From: Gilliamella sp. Lep-s35
GTDB taxonomy: Bacteria; Pseudomonadota; Gammaproteobacteria; Enterobacterales; Orbaceae
Assembly: GCF_009795845.1 (NCBI RefSeq)
Contig: NZ_WTEX01000001.1
Span: 1-64,000, forward strand
Direction of reading: 5' to 3'
DNA length: 64,000 bases
Shown here: in pieces, positions 40,550 to 50,200 of the stretch
Position numbering within the stretch: position 1 is the first letter of the stretch
Layout of the letters: each line of letters starts with the position of its first letter
The notes under the pieces: generated by a model
What the model was told of the DNA's origin: nothing
What the model saw: only the letters and a program-made list of their open reading frames with translations
Database searches by the model: none
Made by a program: the position numbers and the translations under genes

Positions 40550-40709
40550 CGATTATTTTGTTCAATTTTAATATAGTCTAATTTTTTAACTATAAAAATT
40601 AAGTAACAAGCGTTGATAGATTATTTAGCAAATCTATTAAAATGATAACTTGAGATGTAATTTAACCTAATTATAATAATTTAAAGCATAACCTCATGAG
40701 GACATAACC

Positions 40710-41354
40710 ATGAATATCGTTGATATTTCACAAAAACGCTATACCACCAAACACTACGACGCAACAAAAAAAATTCCTGCCGATCAATTCGAGCAATTGT
40801 TAACAGTTTTAAGAAACAGCCCATCGTCTGTAAATTCTCAACCATGGCATTTTTATGTTATTGATAACGATGCGGCTAAAAATAAAATTTTACCGGCTAT
40901 ACTTGAATTTAATCAACCAAGAGTGACTGGCGCTTCGCATACGATTGTCTTTTGCATTAAAACCCCATTAGATGAAGCCCATCTAGTTAACCTACTTAAT
41001 CAAGAAGAAAAAGACGGACGCCTTCCTTCTGCGGATTTAAAGGCATCTCAAGACCAAGGAAGACGTCATTTTGTTAATTTGAATAGTAAAACACCTCAAT
41101 CACAACAATGTTGGGAAAGTAAACAAGCCTATATTGCATTAGGGCAATTGCTTTTTGCTGCAGCGGCAATTGGTATTGACTCAACAGCTATTGAAGGATA
41201 TGACGCCGAAAAAATGGATGAAATATTAGATCTTAAAAGCAAAGGATTAAAAAGTGTTGTTGTTGCAACATTAGGTTATCGTGCTGAAAATGACGGCAAT
41301 GCAAATCGTCCAAAATCACGCCTACCTAAAGAACAGATTTTTACTTTTTTATAA
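40710..41354 (+). CDS. nfsB: oxygen-insensitive NAD(P)H nitroreductase NfsB
   Basis: 214 residues (E. coli 217). SQKRYTTKHYDATKKI near 7-22, LRNSPSSVNSQPWHFYVI near 35-52, and C-terminal PKSRLPKEQ match NfsB closely. FMN enzyme reducing nitroaromatics and quinones; dihydropteridine reductase activity is also reported for the E. coli enzyme. Monocistronic, preceded by ATGAGGACATAACC. Confidence 0.92.
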   Translation: MNIVDISQKRYTTKHYDATKKIPADQFEQLLTVLRNSPSSVNSQPWHFYVIDNDAAKNKILPAILEFNQPRVTGASHTIVFCIKTPLDEAHLVNLLNQEEKDGRLPSADLKASQDQGRRHFVNLNSKTPQSQQCWESKQAYIALGQLLFAAAAIGIDSTAIEGYDAEKMDEILDLKSKGLKSVVVATLGYRAENDGNANRPKSRLPKEQIFTFL

Positions 41355-41360
41355 GATAAT

Positions 41361-41430
41361 AAAAAAACCGCTAAAAACTCATAAGGTGTTTTGCCTAAAA
41401 CCGCTTTATGATAAGGTTTAACGGTATTAT
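41361..41430 (-). pseudogene. decayed transposase C-terminus (IS481-like), copy 2
   Basis: On the minus strand it reads NTVKPYHKAVLGKTPYEFLA, the same C-terminal motif as the fragments at 27879, 47011 and 61701. Only about 20 codons remain, directly after nfsB. Confidence 0.6.
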
Positions 41431-41455
41431 AAAAAATGAATAAATTGTTTAAGCT

Positions 41456-41491
41456 GTAGAAATTACTCTCATTGTTTACAGTAATTTCTAC
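41456..41491. repeat. 36-bp perfect hairpin repeat
   Basis: GTAGAAATTACT (41456-41467) and AGTAATTTCTAC (41480-41491) are perfect 12-bp inverted arms around a 12-base loop. Degenerate relatives at 28060-28091 and 61136-61168 keep the loop sequence ATTGTTTACAGTAATTT. It lies between nfsB and metG beside a transposase remnant. Could be an element end or a terminator; no T run follows. Confidence 0.6.
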
Positions 41492-41689
41492 ACTTAAATC
41501 CTTCTGTGTTTTTATTCTTTGAGCAGAACTGCTACTATTTTTCTTAGTTTTTGTTTTCCATTTTATATTTACCTAGTTTTTACTCATGAAAGCAGTTTAA
41601 AAATAAGCAAATTCACAAGTTTATTTACACGGCCTGTTAACAAGCATATTCGCTTGTTAAGATGTCGCTCCTATAAATTAGGATATCAA

Positions 41690-43717
41690 TTACGAAATTC
41701 GCATTCCCGGTTTAGCACCACTATCTGGCGATAACAAGTACACGCCTTCACCATCATCTTTACCACTTGCACAAAGCACCATACCTTCTGAAATACCAAA
41801 ACGCATTTTACGAGGGGCTAAGTTAGCAATCATGATGGTTAAACGACCAATTAACACATCAGGATCAGGGTAAAACTGCTTAATACCTGAAAACACGTTA
41901 CGGGTTTCATCGCCAATATCAAGTGTCAATTGAAGTAATTTATCAGAACCCTCAACAAAACAGGCATGTTTAATCAACGCTACACGCATATCGACTTTAG
42001 CAAAATCATCAAAATTAATCATCTCGGCGATAGGTTCAGCAACTTTAGGTTTTGCCGGTTGGGCTAATGCAGCTTGTTGTTTTGTTTCTTCAATCATGGC
42101 AGTAATTTTATCCATATCAATACGATTAAATAAAGCTTTAAACTGGTTAATTTTATGACTTGTTAAAGCATTATCAATTTCATTCCATTCTAATTTGCTA
42201 TTTAAAAATGCTTCTGTACGTTCAGCCAATGAAGGCACTATTGGTTTTAAATAGGTCATTAAGATGCGGAATAAGTGAATACCCATCGAGCAAATATCTT
42301 GCAATGCTTGATCTTGCCCTTCTTGTTTAGCAACCACCCAAGGGGCTTTTTCGTCAATATAGCGATTCGCTTCATCAGCGAGTGCCATAATTTCACGAAT
42401 AGCCTTACCTGATTCGCGTTGTTCAAAATAGTCAGCAATTACTTTAGATTTTTCAACAAACAAGGCATACAATTCAGGCTCTGCCACTTTGGCTGATAAT
42501 TTACCGTCGAAACGTTTATGAATAAAACCAGCCGAACGCGAAGCAATATTAACAACTTTATTGACTAAATCGCTATTTACACGTTGAACAAAGTCTTCTA
42601 AATTCAAATCAATATCATCAATATGTGATGATAGTTTAGCGGCATAATAATAACGCAAGCAATCAGGATCTAAATGTTTTAAATAGGTACTTGCTTGAAT
42701 AAAAGTACCACGCGATTTCGACATTTTTGCGCCGTCAACCGTCACATAACCATGTACAAAGATATTAGAAGGCTTACGATATTCACTGCCGTCTAACATT
42801 GCCGGCCAAAACAAACTATGGAAGTAGACAATATCCTTACCAATAAAATGATATAATTCAGTACTTGAATCTTTACGCCAAAACTCATCAAAAATCGGCT
42901 TATTTTGTTTATTGCAGTAATTTAAAAAAGACCCCATATAACCAATTGGCGCATCTAACCAAACGTAGAAATATTTGCCTGGCGCATCGGGGATCTCAAA
43001 TCCAAAATAAGGTGCATCACGGCTAATATCCCACGGTTGTAAGCCTGATTCGAACCATTCTTGCATTTTATTAGCAACTTGATCTTGTAATGTTCCTGAG
43101 CGAATCCACTCTTGTAACATAGTTGAAAAAGCAGGTAGATCAAAAAAGAAATGTTCAGACTCTTTTAAAATCGGCGTAGCGCCCGAAACCACAGACTTAG
43201 GGTCAATTAAATCAATAGGATTATAAGTAGCACTACACACTTCACAGTTATCACCATACTGATCAGGCGCTTTACAACGTGGGCAAGTGCCTTTTACAAA
43301 ACGGTCAGGTAAAAACATCTGTTTTTCAGGATCGAATAGCTGTGAAATAACTTTAGTTTTAATATAGCCATTCGCCTTTAAACGCTTATAAATTTGCTCT
43401 GATATCTCACGATTTTCTGGGCTATGGGTTGAATGGTAATTATCATAACTAATATTAAAGCCAGAAAAATCACGTAGATGTTCGGTTTTGACTTCACTAA
43501 TCATCTGCTCTGGAGTAATTCCCAATTGCTGAGCCTTTAACATAATTGGCGTGCCATGGGCATCGTCAGCACAAATAAAATAGATCTCATTACCACGCAT
43601 ACGTTGATAGCGTACCCATACATCAGCTTGAATGTGTTCTAGCATATGACCTAAGTGAATGGCACCATTGGCATAAGGAAGTGCACAAGTCACCAATATT
43701 TTGCGTTGAGTTGTCAT
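41690..43717 (-). CDS. metG: methionyl-tRNA synthetase
   Basis: 675 residues (E. coli 677). Class I motif HLGH in [18 protein letters not shown] (about 17-34), zinc knuckle CPRC...CEVC (about 145-162), KMSKS in [11 protein letters not shown] (about 334-344) and C-terminal dimerisation/tRNA-binding OB domain (about 570-675). Divergent from mrp, as in E. coli. Confidence 0.98.
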   Translation of the reverse strand: MTTQRKILVTCALPYANGAIHLGHMLEHIQADVWVRYQRMRGNEIYFICADDAHGTPIMLKAQQLGITPEQMISEVKTEHLRDFSGFNISYDNYHSTHSPENREISEQIYKRLKANGYIKTKVISQLFDPEKQMFLPDRFVKGTCPRCKAPDQYGDNCEVCSATYNPIDLIDPKSVVSGATPILKESEHFFFDLPAFSTMLQEWIRSGTLQDQVANKMQEWFESGLQPWDISRDAPYFGFEIPDAPGKYFYVWLDAPIGYMGSFLNYCNKQNKPIFDEFWRKDSSTELYHFIGKDIVYFHSLFWPAMLDGSEYRKPSNIFVHGYVTVDGAKMSKSRGTFIQASTYLKHLDPDCLRYYYAAKLSSHIDDIDLNLEDFVQRVNSDLVNKVVNIASRSAGFIHKRFDGKLSAKVAEPELYALFVEKSKVIADYFEQRESGKAIREIMALADEANRYIDEKAPWVVAKQEGQDQALQDICSMGIHLFRILMTYLKPIVPSLAERTEAFLNSKLEWNEIDNALTSHKINQFKALFNRIDMDKITAMIEETKQQAALAQPAKPKVAEPIAEMINFDDFAKVDMRVALIKHACFVEGSDKLLQLTLDIGDETRNVFSGIKQFYPDPDVLIGRLTIMIANLAPRKMRFGISEGMVLCASGKDDGEGVYLLSPDSGAKPGMRIS

Positions 43718-43967
43718 GTTGATTTATTACCCTTTTTTACATAATGGCAGAAATAGTACATCAATCGTGGGAATATCGCTAGATTTATGCCATAATTTGA
43801 TAAAATTTATATACTCAATTCATATTTCAAACAGCAAATAATCATTTTTATGAGGGGAAACCAATTTACTGTTTACCGTCTTATTATTTAAGGTATTTTA
43901 CGCTTTTAATACAAGGTAATTGGAAATAAAACGAGTATAAATACTGAGGCATAAAGAGATAACCATA

Positions 43968-45041
43968 ATGAACACTGAAGTAAAAAAAATTCTTGAAAAT
44001 TTTACTCATTCAACTCTACAAAAAAATTTACTTGAACTTGGAGCAATAAAAAAATGCGAAATAGTTAATCACCACTTAACTATAAATTTAACAATGCCTT
44101 TCGCTTGGCAATCTACTTTTGAAGAATTGAAAAAAATAACCACTCCAGAATTGCTTAAACTTAACAGCGTTAATGAAGTTGACTGGCATATTGAATATAA
44201 AATTGCTACTTTAAAACGTGCTAATAACCAAAATGCCATTAATAATATAAAAAACATTATCGCGATAAGCTCAGGAAAAGGCGGTGTGGGCAAATCATCA
44301 ACAGCGGTCAATCTTGCGCTAGCTTTACAAAAGCAAGGCGCTAAAGTAGGAATTTTAGATGCTGATATTTATGGTCCATCAATTCCAACCATGCTAGGTA
44401 CCGAAAAAGAGCACCCATTAACACCAGACAATAAGCACATGACGCCAATTATGGCATACAAATTAGCCAGTAACTCTATAGGTTATTTAGTTGATCCTGA
44501 CAGTGCTATGGTATGGCGTGGACCAATGGCAAGCAAAGCATTACTACAAATATTACAAGACACACTTTGGCCTGAACTCGATTATCTTGTTATTGATATG
44601 CCACCAGGTACTGGGGATATTCAATTAACGCTTGCTCAAAATATTCCAGTAACAGCGGCCGTAATTGTTAGCACCCCACAAGACATTGCATTAATTGATG
44701 CCAAAAAGGGCATTACCATGTTTAATAAGGTTAACATTCCCACCCTAGGAATTATTGAAAACATGAGTTACCACATTTGTGAAAATTGTGGTCATCATGA
44801 AACAATATTTGGTGAAGGTGGCGCACAAAGTTTGGCCAATCAATATCAAACAAAATTACTTGGACAAGTACCACTTCATAAAACCTTACGCCAAGATCTT
44901 GATACAGGCAAGCCCACCGTCATTAGTCACCCTAATAGCGAATTTACTCAACTTTATTGCCAAATTGCCGAGCGTATTGCAAGCGAGTTATATTGGCAAG
45001 GCGAGGCGATTTTGCCAGATATAGCCTTTAAAGCGTTGTAA
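43968..45041 (+). CDS. mrp: iron-sulfur cluster carrier Mrp/ApbC
   Basis: 357 residues. N-terminal MIP18-like domain (about 1-80), then a P-loop with deviant Walker A SSGKGGVGKSSTAVNLA (about 101-117), DADIYGPSIPTMLG, and the cluster-binding CxxC in HICENCGHH near 265. Carries 4Fe-4S clusters to apoproteins. 250 bases divergent from metG. Confidence 0.96.
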   Translation: MNTEVKKILENFTHSTLQKNLLELGAIKKCEIVNHHLTINLTMPFAWQSTFEELKKITTPELLKLNSVNEVDWHIEYKIATLKRANNQNAINNIKNIIAISSGKGGVGKSSTAVNLALALQKQGAKVGILDADIYGPSIPTMLGTEKEHPLTPDNKHMTPIMAYKLASNSIGYLVDPDSAMVWRGPMASKALLQILQDTLWPELDYLVIDMPPGTGDIQLTLAQNIPVTAAVIVSTPQDIALIDAKKGITMFNKVNIPTLGIIENMSYHICENCGHHETIFGEGGAQSLANQYQTKLLGQVPLHKTLRQDLDTGKPTVISHPNSEFTQLYCQIAERIASELYWQGEAILPDIAFKAL

Positions 45042-45156
45042 CTTAAAATTAAACTATTGGCTGTCAAAAAACGACGGCCAATGCTATTGATATTTTATAA
45101 ATAATTTGGCAATACATCGCCTCTATCAATCACATAAAGATCCTCCATTATCAACC

Positions 45157-45897
45157 TTATTTTAAATAACTGAACTCCGCTTTTGCCTTAGTTAATTGTC
45201 GATTAAACTCAGCATTTGCATGTAATTGAGCAACTACTGCAGCAGCCATCACTCTAGCTGCATCGACATCACTTTGCCAATGATAGCCACAAATAACACG
45301 GCTTTCACCAATCTCATAACCTCGTTTTAAAATTTCATTTTGGCGCGCTGGATTAATCTCGGCTAACACAAGTGAAATAGCAAATCCCATTGTTGTATGA
45401 CCAGAAGGGTATGACCCATTGGTCGATAACATTTTTTCATCTTCTGGACGACAAGTTGATTCATTAAAAAATGAAAAAGGTCGAATACGATTATAATATT
45501 TTTTAGCTGAACGAGTTGCTAAATCCCCAGCGTCTTCTTTCATTGTAGTAACTAATTTATAAATTTCTGGCGTTTTTTTATCAGAAATTTCAAACCCAAA
45601 AGAATGTGAAAATTGCTTAGTTATATTATCCTTACTTGAATCAGCATCTAAATAGGCCTGTTTTCCACGTTCTGTATTACGGACGGACTTCCCCCAATCA
45701 TACATTGCTTTATCTCTTAAAAAATCAATGCTATTAAAAGAAGGGGGAGGAGGCAAAAGAAGTAAACTATTAGGTGCTTGTTCTTCTTTGAGAAAAAAAT
45801 CATTAGGATCTGTTGTTACATCTTTAATATTACTAGCATAAATATTGGCAGATATTAACACACTTATAATAATACTATTTACAAAGATCTTTTGCAT
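45157..45897 (-). CDS. class A non-specific acid phosphatase
   Basis: 246 residues from the ATG at 45897, which has AAGGAA 8 bases upstream; an in-frame ATG at 45960 would add 21 residues before the signal peptide. Signal peptide ends IYAS. The three acid-phosphatase motifs are intact: [19 protein letters not shown] and [17 protein letters not shown]. Periplasmic enzyme releasing phosphate from organic monoesters, PhoN/PhoC group. A proline-rich stretch (LLLLPPPPS) follows the signal region, also usual in the class. Confidence 0.93.
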   Translation of the reverse strand: MQKIFVNSIIISVLISANIYASNIKDVTTDPNDFFLKEEQAPNSLLLLPPPPSFNSIDFLRDKAMYDWGKSVRNTERGKQAYLDADSSKDNITKQFSHSFGFEISDKKTPEIYKLVTTMKEDAGDLATRSAKKYYNRIRPFSFFNESTCRPEDEKMLSTNGSYPSGHTTMGFAISLVLAEINPARQNEILKRGYEIGESRVICGYHWQSDVDAARVMAAAVVAQLHANAEFNRQLTKAKAEFSYLK

Positions 45898-46092
45898 ATG
45901 AGTTTCCTTATAAAAAACACTATCACTCTTGGTAACTAATAACTCATGATGATTTACCAATTATTTAAATAGGAAAATTGACTTACAAGATTGCTAAGTA
46001 ATGAATATTACTTATTTTAAACATATCAATGCGGTTACTTTACAACATTTATCAATTAATAGTTTAGTTAAGCATAAATTAATTTCTTTATA

Positions 46093-46108
46093 TGTGATAA
46101 CTATCACA
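46093..46108. promoter_or_regulatory. consensus CRP site between the phosphatase and tpx
   Basis: TGTGA-TAACTA-TCACA matches CRP perfectly. It lies about 196 bases from each of the two divergent start codons, so either or both could respond; an FNR reading is poorer (TGTGA instead of TTGAT). Confidence 0.65.
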
Positions 46109-46304
46109 TTTATTTTTATTAGAATTTTTTTATTTATCGCCTTTTTTCTAAATTGAGTAATCAAAAATTTTATTCATTGGATAAATCATCACATCTAGAA
46201 TAATATGACTACTGAATAATGCGAGATTTATATAGATCTGTAAAATTTCAATAAGTTCGCTCTATCAAAACAACGTTATTTGTCACAACATGAAGGAGAC
46301 AATT

Positions 46305-46817
46305 ATGCAAAAAAGAGTTAATGAAGTTACAATGCGTGGTAACCCAATTACTTTATTAGGCCAAAAAATCAATGTCGGTGATTTGGCACCTGATTTTACT
46401 GTGCAAGATCTAGAGATGAAACCGATAAGATTATCCGATTTTAGCGGCAAAGTAAGGATAATAAATTCTGTACCATCAATTGATACTTCTGTCTGCAGTG
46501 CCCAAGTTCACCATTTCAATGTAGAAGCAGCAAAACTAAAAGATACCGTAATATTTTCAATTAGTGTTGATCTCCCTTTTGCATTAAATCGTTATTGTGC
46601 AGCTGAAGGGATTGATGCGGTCAAAGTCACTTCTGACCATAAAGATCTCGACTTCGGTTTAAAATATGGCGTTGTTATTGAACAGCTACGGTTACTTACT
46701 CGGGCCGTATTTGTCATTGATAAAAATGGCAAAATTGCTTATGTCGAATATGTAAAAGAAACCTCTTTAGAGCCTGATTATGACAAAGCCCTAGCGGCGG
46801 CTAAAGTATTAGCATAA
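46305..46817 (+). CDS. tpx: thiol peroxidase Tpx
   Basis: 170 residues from the ATG at 46305, chosen because AAGGAGAC lies just before it; the ATG at 46290 overlaps that site. Peroxiredoxin: peroxidatic Cys in SIDTSVCSAQ and resolving Cys in NRYCAAEG, 34 residues apart. Reduces lipid and alkyl hydroperoxides with thioredoxin. One difference is VPSIDTS for the usual FPSIDTG. A hairpin follows. Confidence 0.95.
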   Translation: MQKRVNEVTMRGNPITLLGQKINVGDLAPDFTVQDLEMKPIRLSDFSGKVRIINSVPSIDTSVCSAQVHHFNVEAAKLKDTVIFSISVDLPFALNRYCAAEGIDAVKVTSDHKDLDFGLKYGVVIEQLRLLTRAVFVIDKNGKIAYVEYVKETSLEPDYDKALAAAKVLA

Positions 46818-46830
46818 ATCACAACATAAT

Positions 46831-46866
46831 ATATCGCTACCCAATAACAATATTGGGAGCGATATC
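46831..46866 (+). terminator. hairpin after tpx
   Basis: ATATCGCT-A-CCCAATA pairs with TATTGGG-AGCGATAT around ACAA, with one bulged A. It lies 14 bases after the stop. No T run. Confidence 0.55.
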
Positions 46867-47010
46867 TAAAATATCCTATTTATAACCCCAAAGAGCTTAT
46901 TTGACATTAAATAAATCATCCTCCTAAATATAAAGCATTAAAATAAATAGCGTAAAATTTTTTAGATAAGCGGTGTAATCACTATTGGTTATTTACTTTT
47001 TTTATTATAT

Positions 47011-47189
47011 TTTTGTAAAAAATATTCAGGATTCTATACCGTCTAAAGATTAAAAAAATGAAAAGAGCAATTCGAACTTTGAATTGCGATATGACATAAT
47101 TGGCAATTATTTAGTGATGCAAAAGATAGATAATAAAAGCTTAAACGCCTTATAAGTTTTTAGAGGATTATTTTAATCATGAAGTGTAA
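47011..47189 (+). pseudogene. decayed transposase C-terminus (IS481-like), copy 3
   Basis: Matches copy 1 at TTGTAAAAAATATTCAGG and ATTCTATACCG, and matches copy 4 at CGAACTTTGAATTG and TTTAGTGATGCAAAAGA. It ends TPYKFLEDYFNHEV at TAA 47187-47189. A middle part is missing, apparently by recombination between short AAACGCYTTA repeats. Its last bases run into the lipoprotein pseudogene and supply that gene's ATG. Confidence 0.6.
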
Positions 47190-47635
47190 GCAACTGGGTA
47201 TTTTACTATATTTATTGTTATGTTTTACCGTATTATCAGGATGCCAGGAAGGCGAACCTCTTGATTCTAGAGTTTGAGGATATTGGGATTGATGATAGAA
47301 GATATGATATGTCAATTTGGATGATAAAAAATAATTGGTTCCAAAGAAAAACTAAAAATGATATTGTTGAACAATTACCAAAAAGAAACACCTATAAAAC
47401 TACAATTACTAATAATAAAATAACATATTGTGTGAAAGAGATTAGAGGATGGAATATTGATAGCGAATCGAGACCGTTAGCTTATTTAGATCTTTATTTT
47501 AAAGATGATTTAGTAATAAAAGTAGTGTTGAGAGAAAGAAAACAAACTTTTTTAGATAAAATAGAATCATTAGATGGATTTCCAATAATATCTGAACAAG
47601 AATATAAAAAAAAATTGGTATGGAATGAAAAATAA
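47179..47635 (+). pseudogene. array gene 1 (type A lipoprotein), frameshifted
   Basis: ATG 47179 opens a lipoprotein signal with lipobox LSGC and then CQEGEPLDSR, as in array gene 4, but meets TGA at 47275-47277. The remainder (RRYDMSIWMIKNNWFQ onward, to stop 47635) continues in another frame. Compared with gene 4, eight bases are missing around 47272-47290. The first codons come from the transposase remnant, so the native start has been replaced. The intact downstream frame alone would lack export. The stop overlaps the start of gene 2 (TAATG). Confidence 0.75.
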
Positions 47636-48150
47636 TGAAAAAAATCATACTATTATTAATGTTTATATCAATGGTAGCATTAACCAGTTGCAACAAAACC
47701 CCCTTAGAAAAGGTTTTAAATGATATAAAAGAAAATAATCCTAAAACCATAACCTTATCTGATTATACTAATTTTAAATGGGATGAAGTTTGGTTAATCA
47801 GTGGCAGTATTGGTGGAAGGTATATCATATTAATGCGAGAACAAAATATTGATGTCAAAAAAGTAGAAAGACCTAAAAGGAAATATGGAAAATATCAAGA
47901 GCTTTCTAAGACTGTAGTGTATGTATATAATAAAAAAGTTGTCTATTACGAATTCCCTCCGGATAACAGGGACAGGGAATTTTCTCTTTTAGGTTTTGTC
48001 GAGCCGTATGCACTTTTAGATTTTAAACTAGAAAGAGGGCAAATTGTTGTTGTTTCAAGCGATAATTCTGTATGTGAAGTAAAACACAGAACATTAGTAC
48101 CCATTAAGCCTATTAAAATCTATGAAAACATGGATGAAAAATTGAAATAA
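47635..48150 (+). CDS. array gene 2: type B lipoprotein of unknown function
   Basis: 171 residues. Signal with lipobox LTSC (Cys about 19), then NKTPLEKVLNDIKENNPKTI, LSDYTNFKWDEVWLISGS, IGGRYIILM and VVYYEFPPDNRD. No known family recognised. Close paralogues are genes 5, 6 and 7; gene 3 is a distant one. The conserved W-D-E-V-W and FPPD motifs suggest a compact beta-rich periplasmic domain. No +2 Asp, so outer-membrane sorting is expected (residue after Cys is Asn). Translationally coupled to gene 1. Confidence 0.8.
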   Translation: MKKIILLLMFISMVALTSCNKTPLEKVLNDIKENNPKTITLSDYTNFKWDEVWLISGSIGGRYIILMREQNIDVKKVERPKRKYGKYQELSKTVVYVYNKKVVYYEFPPDNRDREFSLLGFVEPYALLDFKLERGQIVVVSSDNSVCEVKHRTLVPIKPIKIYENMDEKLK

Positions 48151-48246
48151 ACCGATAATGAATTAGCAGATAAAGTATTAGATTATTATCATGAACATGG
48201 TTTATGGGAAGCGAAAAAAAGCATTTCTAAAGCAAAAGAGTATTAA
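48151..48246 (+). pseudogene. in-frame remnant between array genes 2 and 3
   Basis: Directly after the TAA of gene 2 the same frame continues open for 31 codons to TAA 48244-48246, including ELADKVLDYYHEHGLWEAKK. It is charged, helical and looks like real coding sequence. It has no start of its own. Either gene 2 was once longer and gained a stop, or this is the C-terminus of another lost gene. Three bases separate it from gene 3. Confidence 0.45.
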
Positions 48247-48249
48247 ATA

Positions 48250-48720
48250 ATGAAAAAAATCATGCTATTGTTACTTATGTGTTTATTTCTAACCAATTGT
48301 AACAAAACTCCTTTAGAAAAAATTGACAGTTTTTTGGATAATGTAAAGTCATCAGATACATTAGTATTATATAATTTTACAAACTTTAACTGGGATTATT
48401 TCATAATTATTACAGCAAGAGATATAGAAAAAACGAACTCTATATTAAATCAAAAAGGAATTTCAACGAATAATATTCAAAATATAAAAGTATTAAGAGA
48501 AACTGAATCTTGGACTGAAGTAATATATTTTATTTATAAAAATGATGTTATTTATGTAGATGTTTTTCCGGATAATAACAAGTACTATTTTGATAATATA
48601 AAAGATGGAAAAACTATCTTTAAAATAGATTATCTATGGCCTAGAGAAAAAAGTATCTTTAAGATAAATAAAGATTCTTTCCAAGGGAATTATTATAAAT
48701 TAACACCTATAATTAAATAG
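48250..48720 (+). CDS. array gene 3: divergent type B lipoprotein
   Basis: 156 residues. Lipobox LTNC (Cys about 17) followed by NKTPLEKIDSFLDN, the same start as gene 2. It shares the skeleton NFTNFNWDYFIII, VIYFIYKNDVIYVDVFPDN with genes 2 and 5-7 but differs over most positions. It is the oldest branch of the local family by eye. Function unknown. Confidence 0.78.
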   Translation: MKKIMLLLLMCLFLTNCNKTPLEKIDSFLDNVKSSDTLVLYNFTNFNWDYFIIITARDIEKTNSILNQKGISTNNIQNIKVLRETESWTEVIYFIYKNDVIYVDVFPDNNKYYFDNIKDGKTIFKIDYLWPREKSIFKINKDSFQGNYYKLTPIIK

Positions 48721-48738
48721 ATAATGAATCATTAAATT

Positions 48739-49179
48739 ATGAAAAAGTTACTTCTTTTATTATTATTTTTCATATTATCAGGATGCCAGGAAGGCGAACC
48801 TCTTGATTCTAGAATTTGGGGTTCATCAGATACAAATATTGATAATAGAAGATATGATATGTCAATTTGGATGATAAAAAATAATTGGTTCCAAGGAAAA
48901 ACTACAAAAAATATTGTTGAAAAATTACCGGAAGCAAAAGTAGGAACAGTAACTACAATTACTAATAATAAAATAACATATTGTGTGAAAGAGATTAGAG
49001 GATGGAATATTGATAGCGAATCGAGACCGTTAGCTTATTTAGATCTTTATTTTAAAAATGATTTAGTAGTAAAAGCCGTATTGAGAGAGAGAAAGCAAAG
49101 TTGGTCAAATAAAATTGATGGGATGGGAGGTGTTTTTGAACAAGAATATAAAACAAAATTGGTATGGAATGCAAAATAA
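48739..49179 (+). CDS. array gene 4: intact type A lipoprotein
   Basis: 146 residues. Signal with lipobox LSGC (Cys about 16), then CQEGEPLDSRIWGSSD and a domain with YDMSIWMIKNNWFQGKTT, NNKITYCVKEIRGWNIDS and PLAYLDLYFKNDLVVKAVL. Not a recognised family. It is the complete version of broken gene 1 and ends with the same TAATG coupling to a type B gene, so the pair is a duplicated unit. The second Cys (near 84) could be free in the periplasm. Confidence 0.8.
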   Translation: MKKLLLLLLFFILSGCQEGEPLDSRIWGSSDTNIDNRRYDMSIWMIKNNWFQGKTTKNIVEKLPEAKVGTVTTITNNKITYCVKEIRGWNIDSESRPLAYLDLYFKNDLVVKAVLRERKQSWSNKIDGMGGVFEQEYKTKLVWNAK

Positions 49180-49697
49180 TGAAAAAAATCATACTATTAT
49201 TAATGTTTATATCAATAGTAACATTAACCAGTTGCAATAGTAAAAGACCTTTAGAAAAAGTATTAAAAGATATAGAAGAAAATCACCCTAAAACCATAAC
49301 CTTATCTGATTATACTGATTTCGAATGGGATGAAGTTTGGTTAATCAGTGGCAGTATTGGTGGAAGGTATATCATATTAATGCGAGAACAAAATATTGAT
49401 GTCAAAAAAGTAGAAAGACCTAAAAGGAAATATGGAAAATATCAAGAGCATTCTGATGCCGTAGTGTATGTATATAATAAAAAAGTTGTTTATTACGAAT
49501 TTCCTCCGGATAACAGGGACAGGGAATTTTCTCCTTTAGGTTTCGTAGAGCCATTTCCACTTTTAGATTTTAATTTAGAAAGAGGACAGATTATAGTTGT
49601 TTCCAGTAATAATTCTGTATGTGAAGTAAAAGATGGAGATTTAGTTCCCATTAAACCTATCAAGATCTATGAAAACATGGATGAAAAATTGAAATGA
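49179..49697 (+). CDS. array gene 5: type B lipoprotein
   Basis: 172 residues from the ATG overlapping the gene 4 stop; an in-frame ATG at 49164 is inside gene 4 and would spoil the signal peptide. Lipobox LTSC, then SKRPLEKVLKDIEENHPKTI. Very close to gene 2 (LSDYTDFEWDEVWLISGS, VERPKRKYGKYQE). It ends NMDEKLK, with its TGA overlapping the gene 6 ATG by 4 bases. Confidence 0.8.
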   Translation: MKKIILLLMFISIVTLTSCNSKRPLEKVLKDIEENHPKTITLSDYTDFEWDEVWLISGSIGGRYIILMREQNIDVKKVERPKRKYGKYQEHSDAVVYVYNKKVVYYEFPPDNRDREFSPLGFVEPFPLLDFNLERGQIIVVSSNNSVCEVKDGDLVPIKPIKIYENMDEKLK

Positions 49698-50200
49698 ATA
49701 TACGTTTGATTATCGCTATTGTTTTTGTGTTCCTTCTTATTGGTTGCGACAAAGATCCGTTAGAAAAGGTAGCCGAATATATAGAAAAAAATCACCCTAA
49801 AACCATAACACTTTCTGATTATACTGATTTCGAATGGGATGAAGTTTGGTTAATCAGTGGCAGTATTGGTGGGCGTTATATTACATTAATGCGAGATCAA
49901 AATATTGATGTTAATAAAGTAGAAACTTCTCCAAATTCTAGATATGGAATAGATAAAGATTATTTTAAAACTATAGTGTACATATATAATAACAAAGTAG
50001 TTTATTACGAATTTCCTCCAGATGGTAGGGGATATTTTAATGCTATAGACGCAATTTGGACGCGTGCCGATTTTGGTTTAGAAAGAGGGCAAATTGTTGT
50101 TGTTTCAAGTAATAATTCTGTATGTGAAGTAAAAGATAGAGATTTGGTTCCCATCAAGCCGATTAAGATCTATGAATTCATGGATGAAAAATTGAAATGA
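49694..50200 (+). CDS. array gene 6: type B lipoprotein, first of an exact duplicate
   Basis: 168 residues. Lipobox LIGC (Cys about 18), then DKDPLEKVAEYIEKNHPKTI and the family core. The residue after Cys is Asp, which in enterobacteria retains a lipoprotein in the inner membrane, unlike genes 2 to 5. Identical to gene 7. Its stop overlaps the next ATG (ATGA). Confidence 0.8.
   Translation: MNIRLIIAIVFVFLLIGCDKDPLEKVAEYIEKNHPKTITLSDYTDFEWDEVWLISGSIGGRYITLMRDQNIDVNKVETSPNSRYGIDKDYFKTIVYIYNNKVVYYEFPPDGRGYFNAIDAIWTRADFGLERGQIVVVSSNNSVCEVKDRDLVPIKPIKIYEFMDEKLK

Noticed and set aside
47499-47750. Minus-strand frames across the lipoprotein array (also 49052-49237)
   Set aside because: Antisense of the type A/type B junction, duplicated because the genes are duplicated; no start signals.
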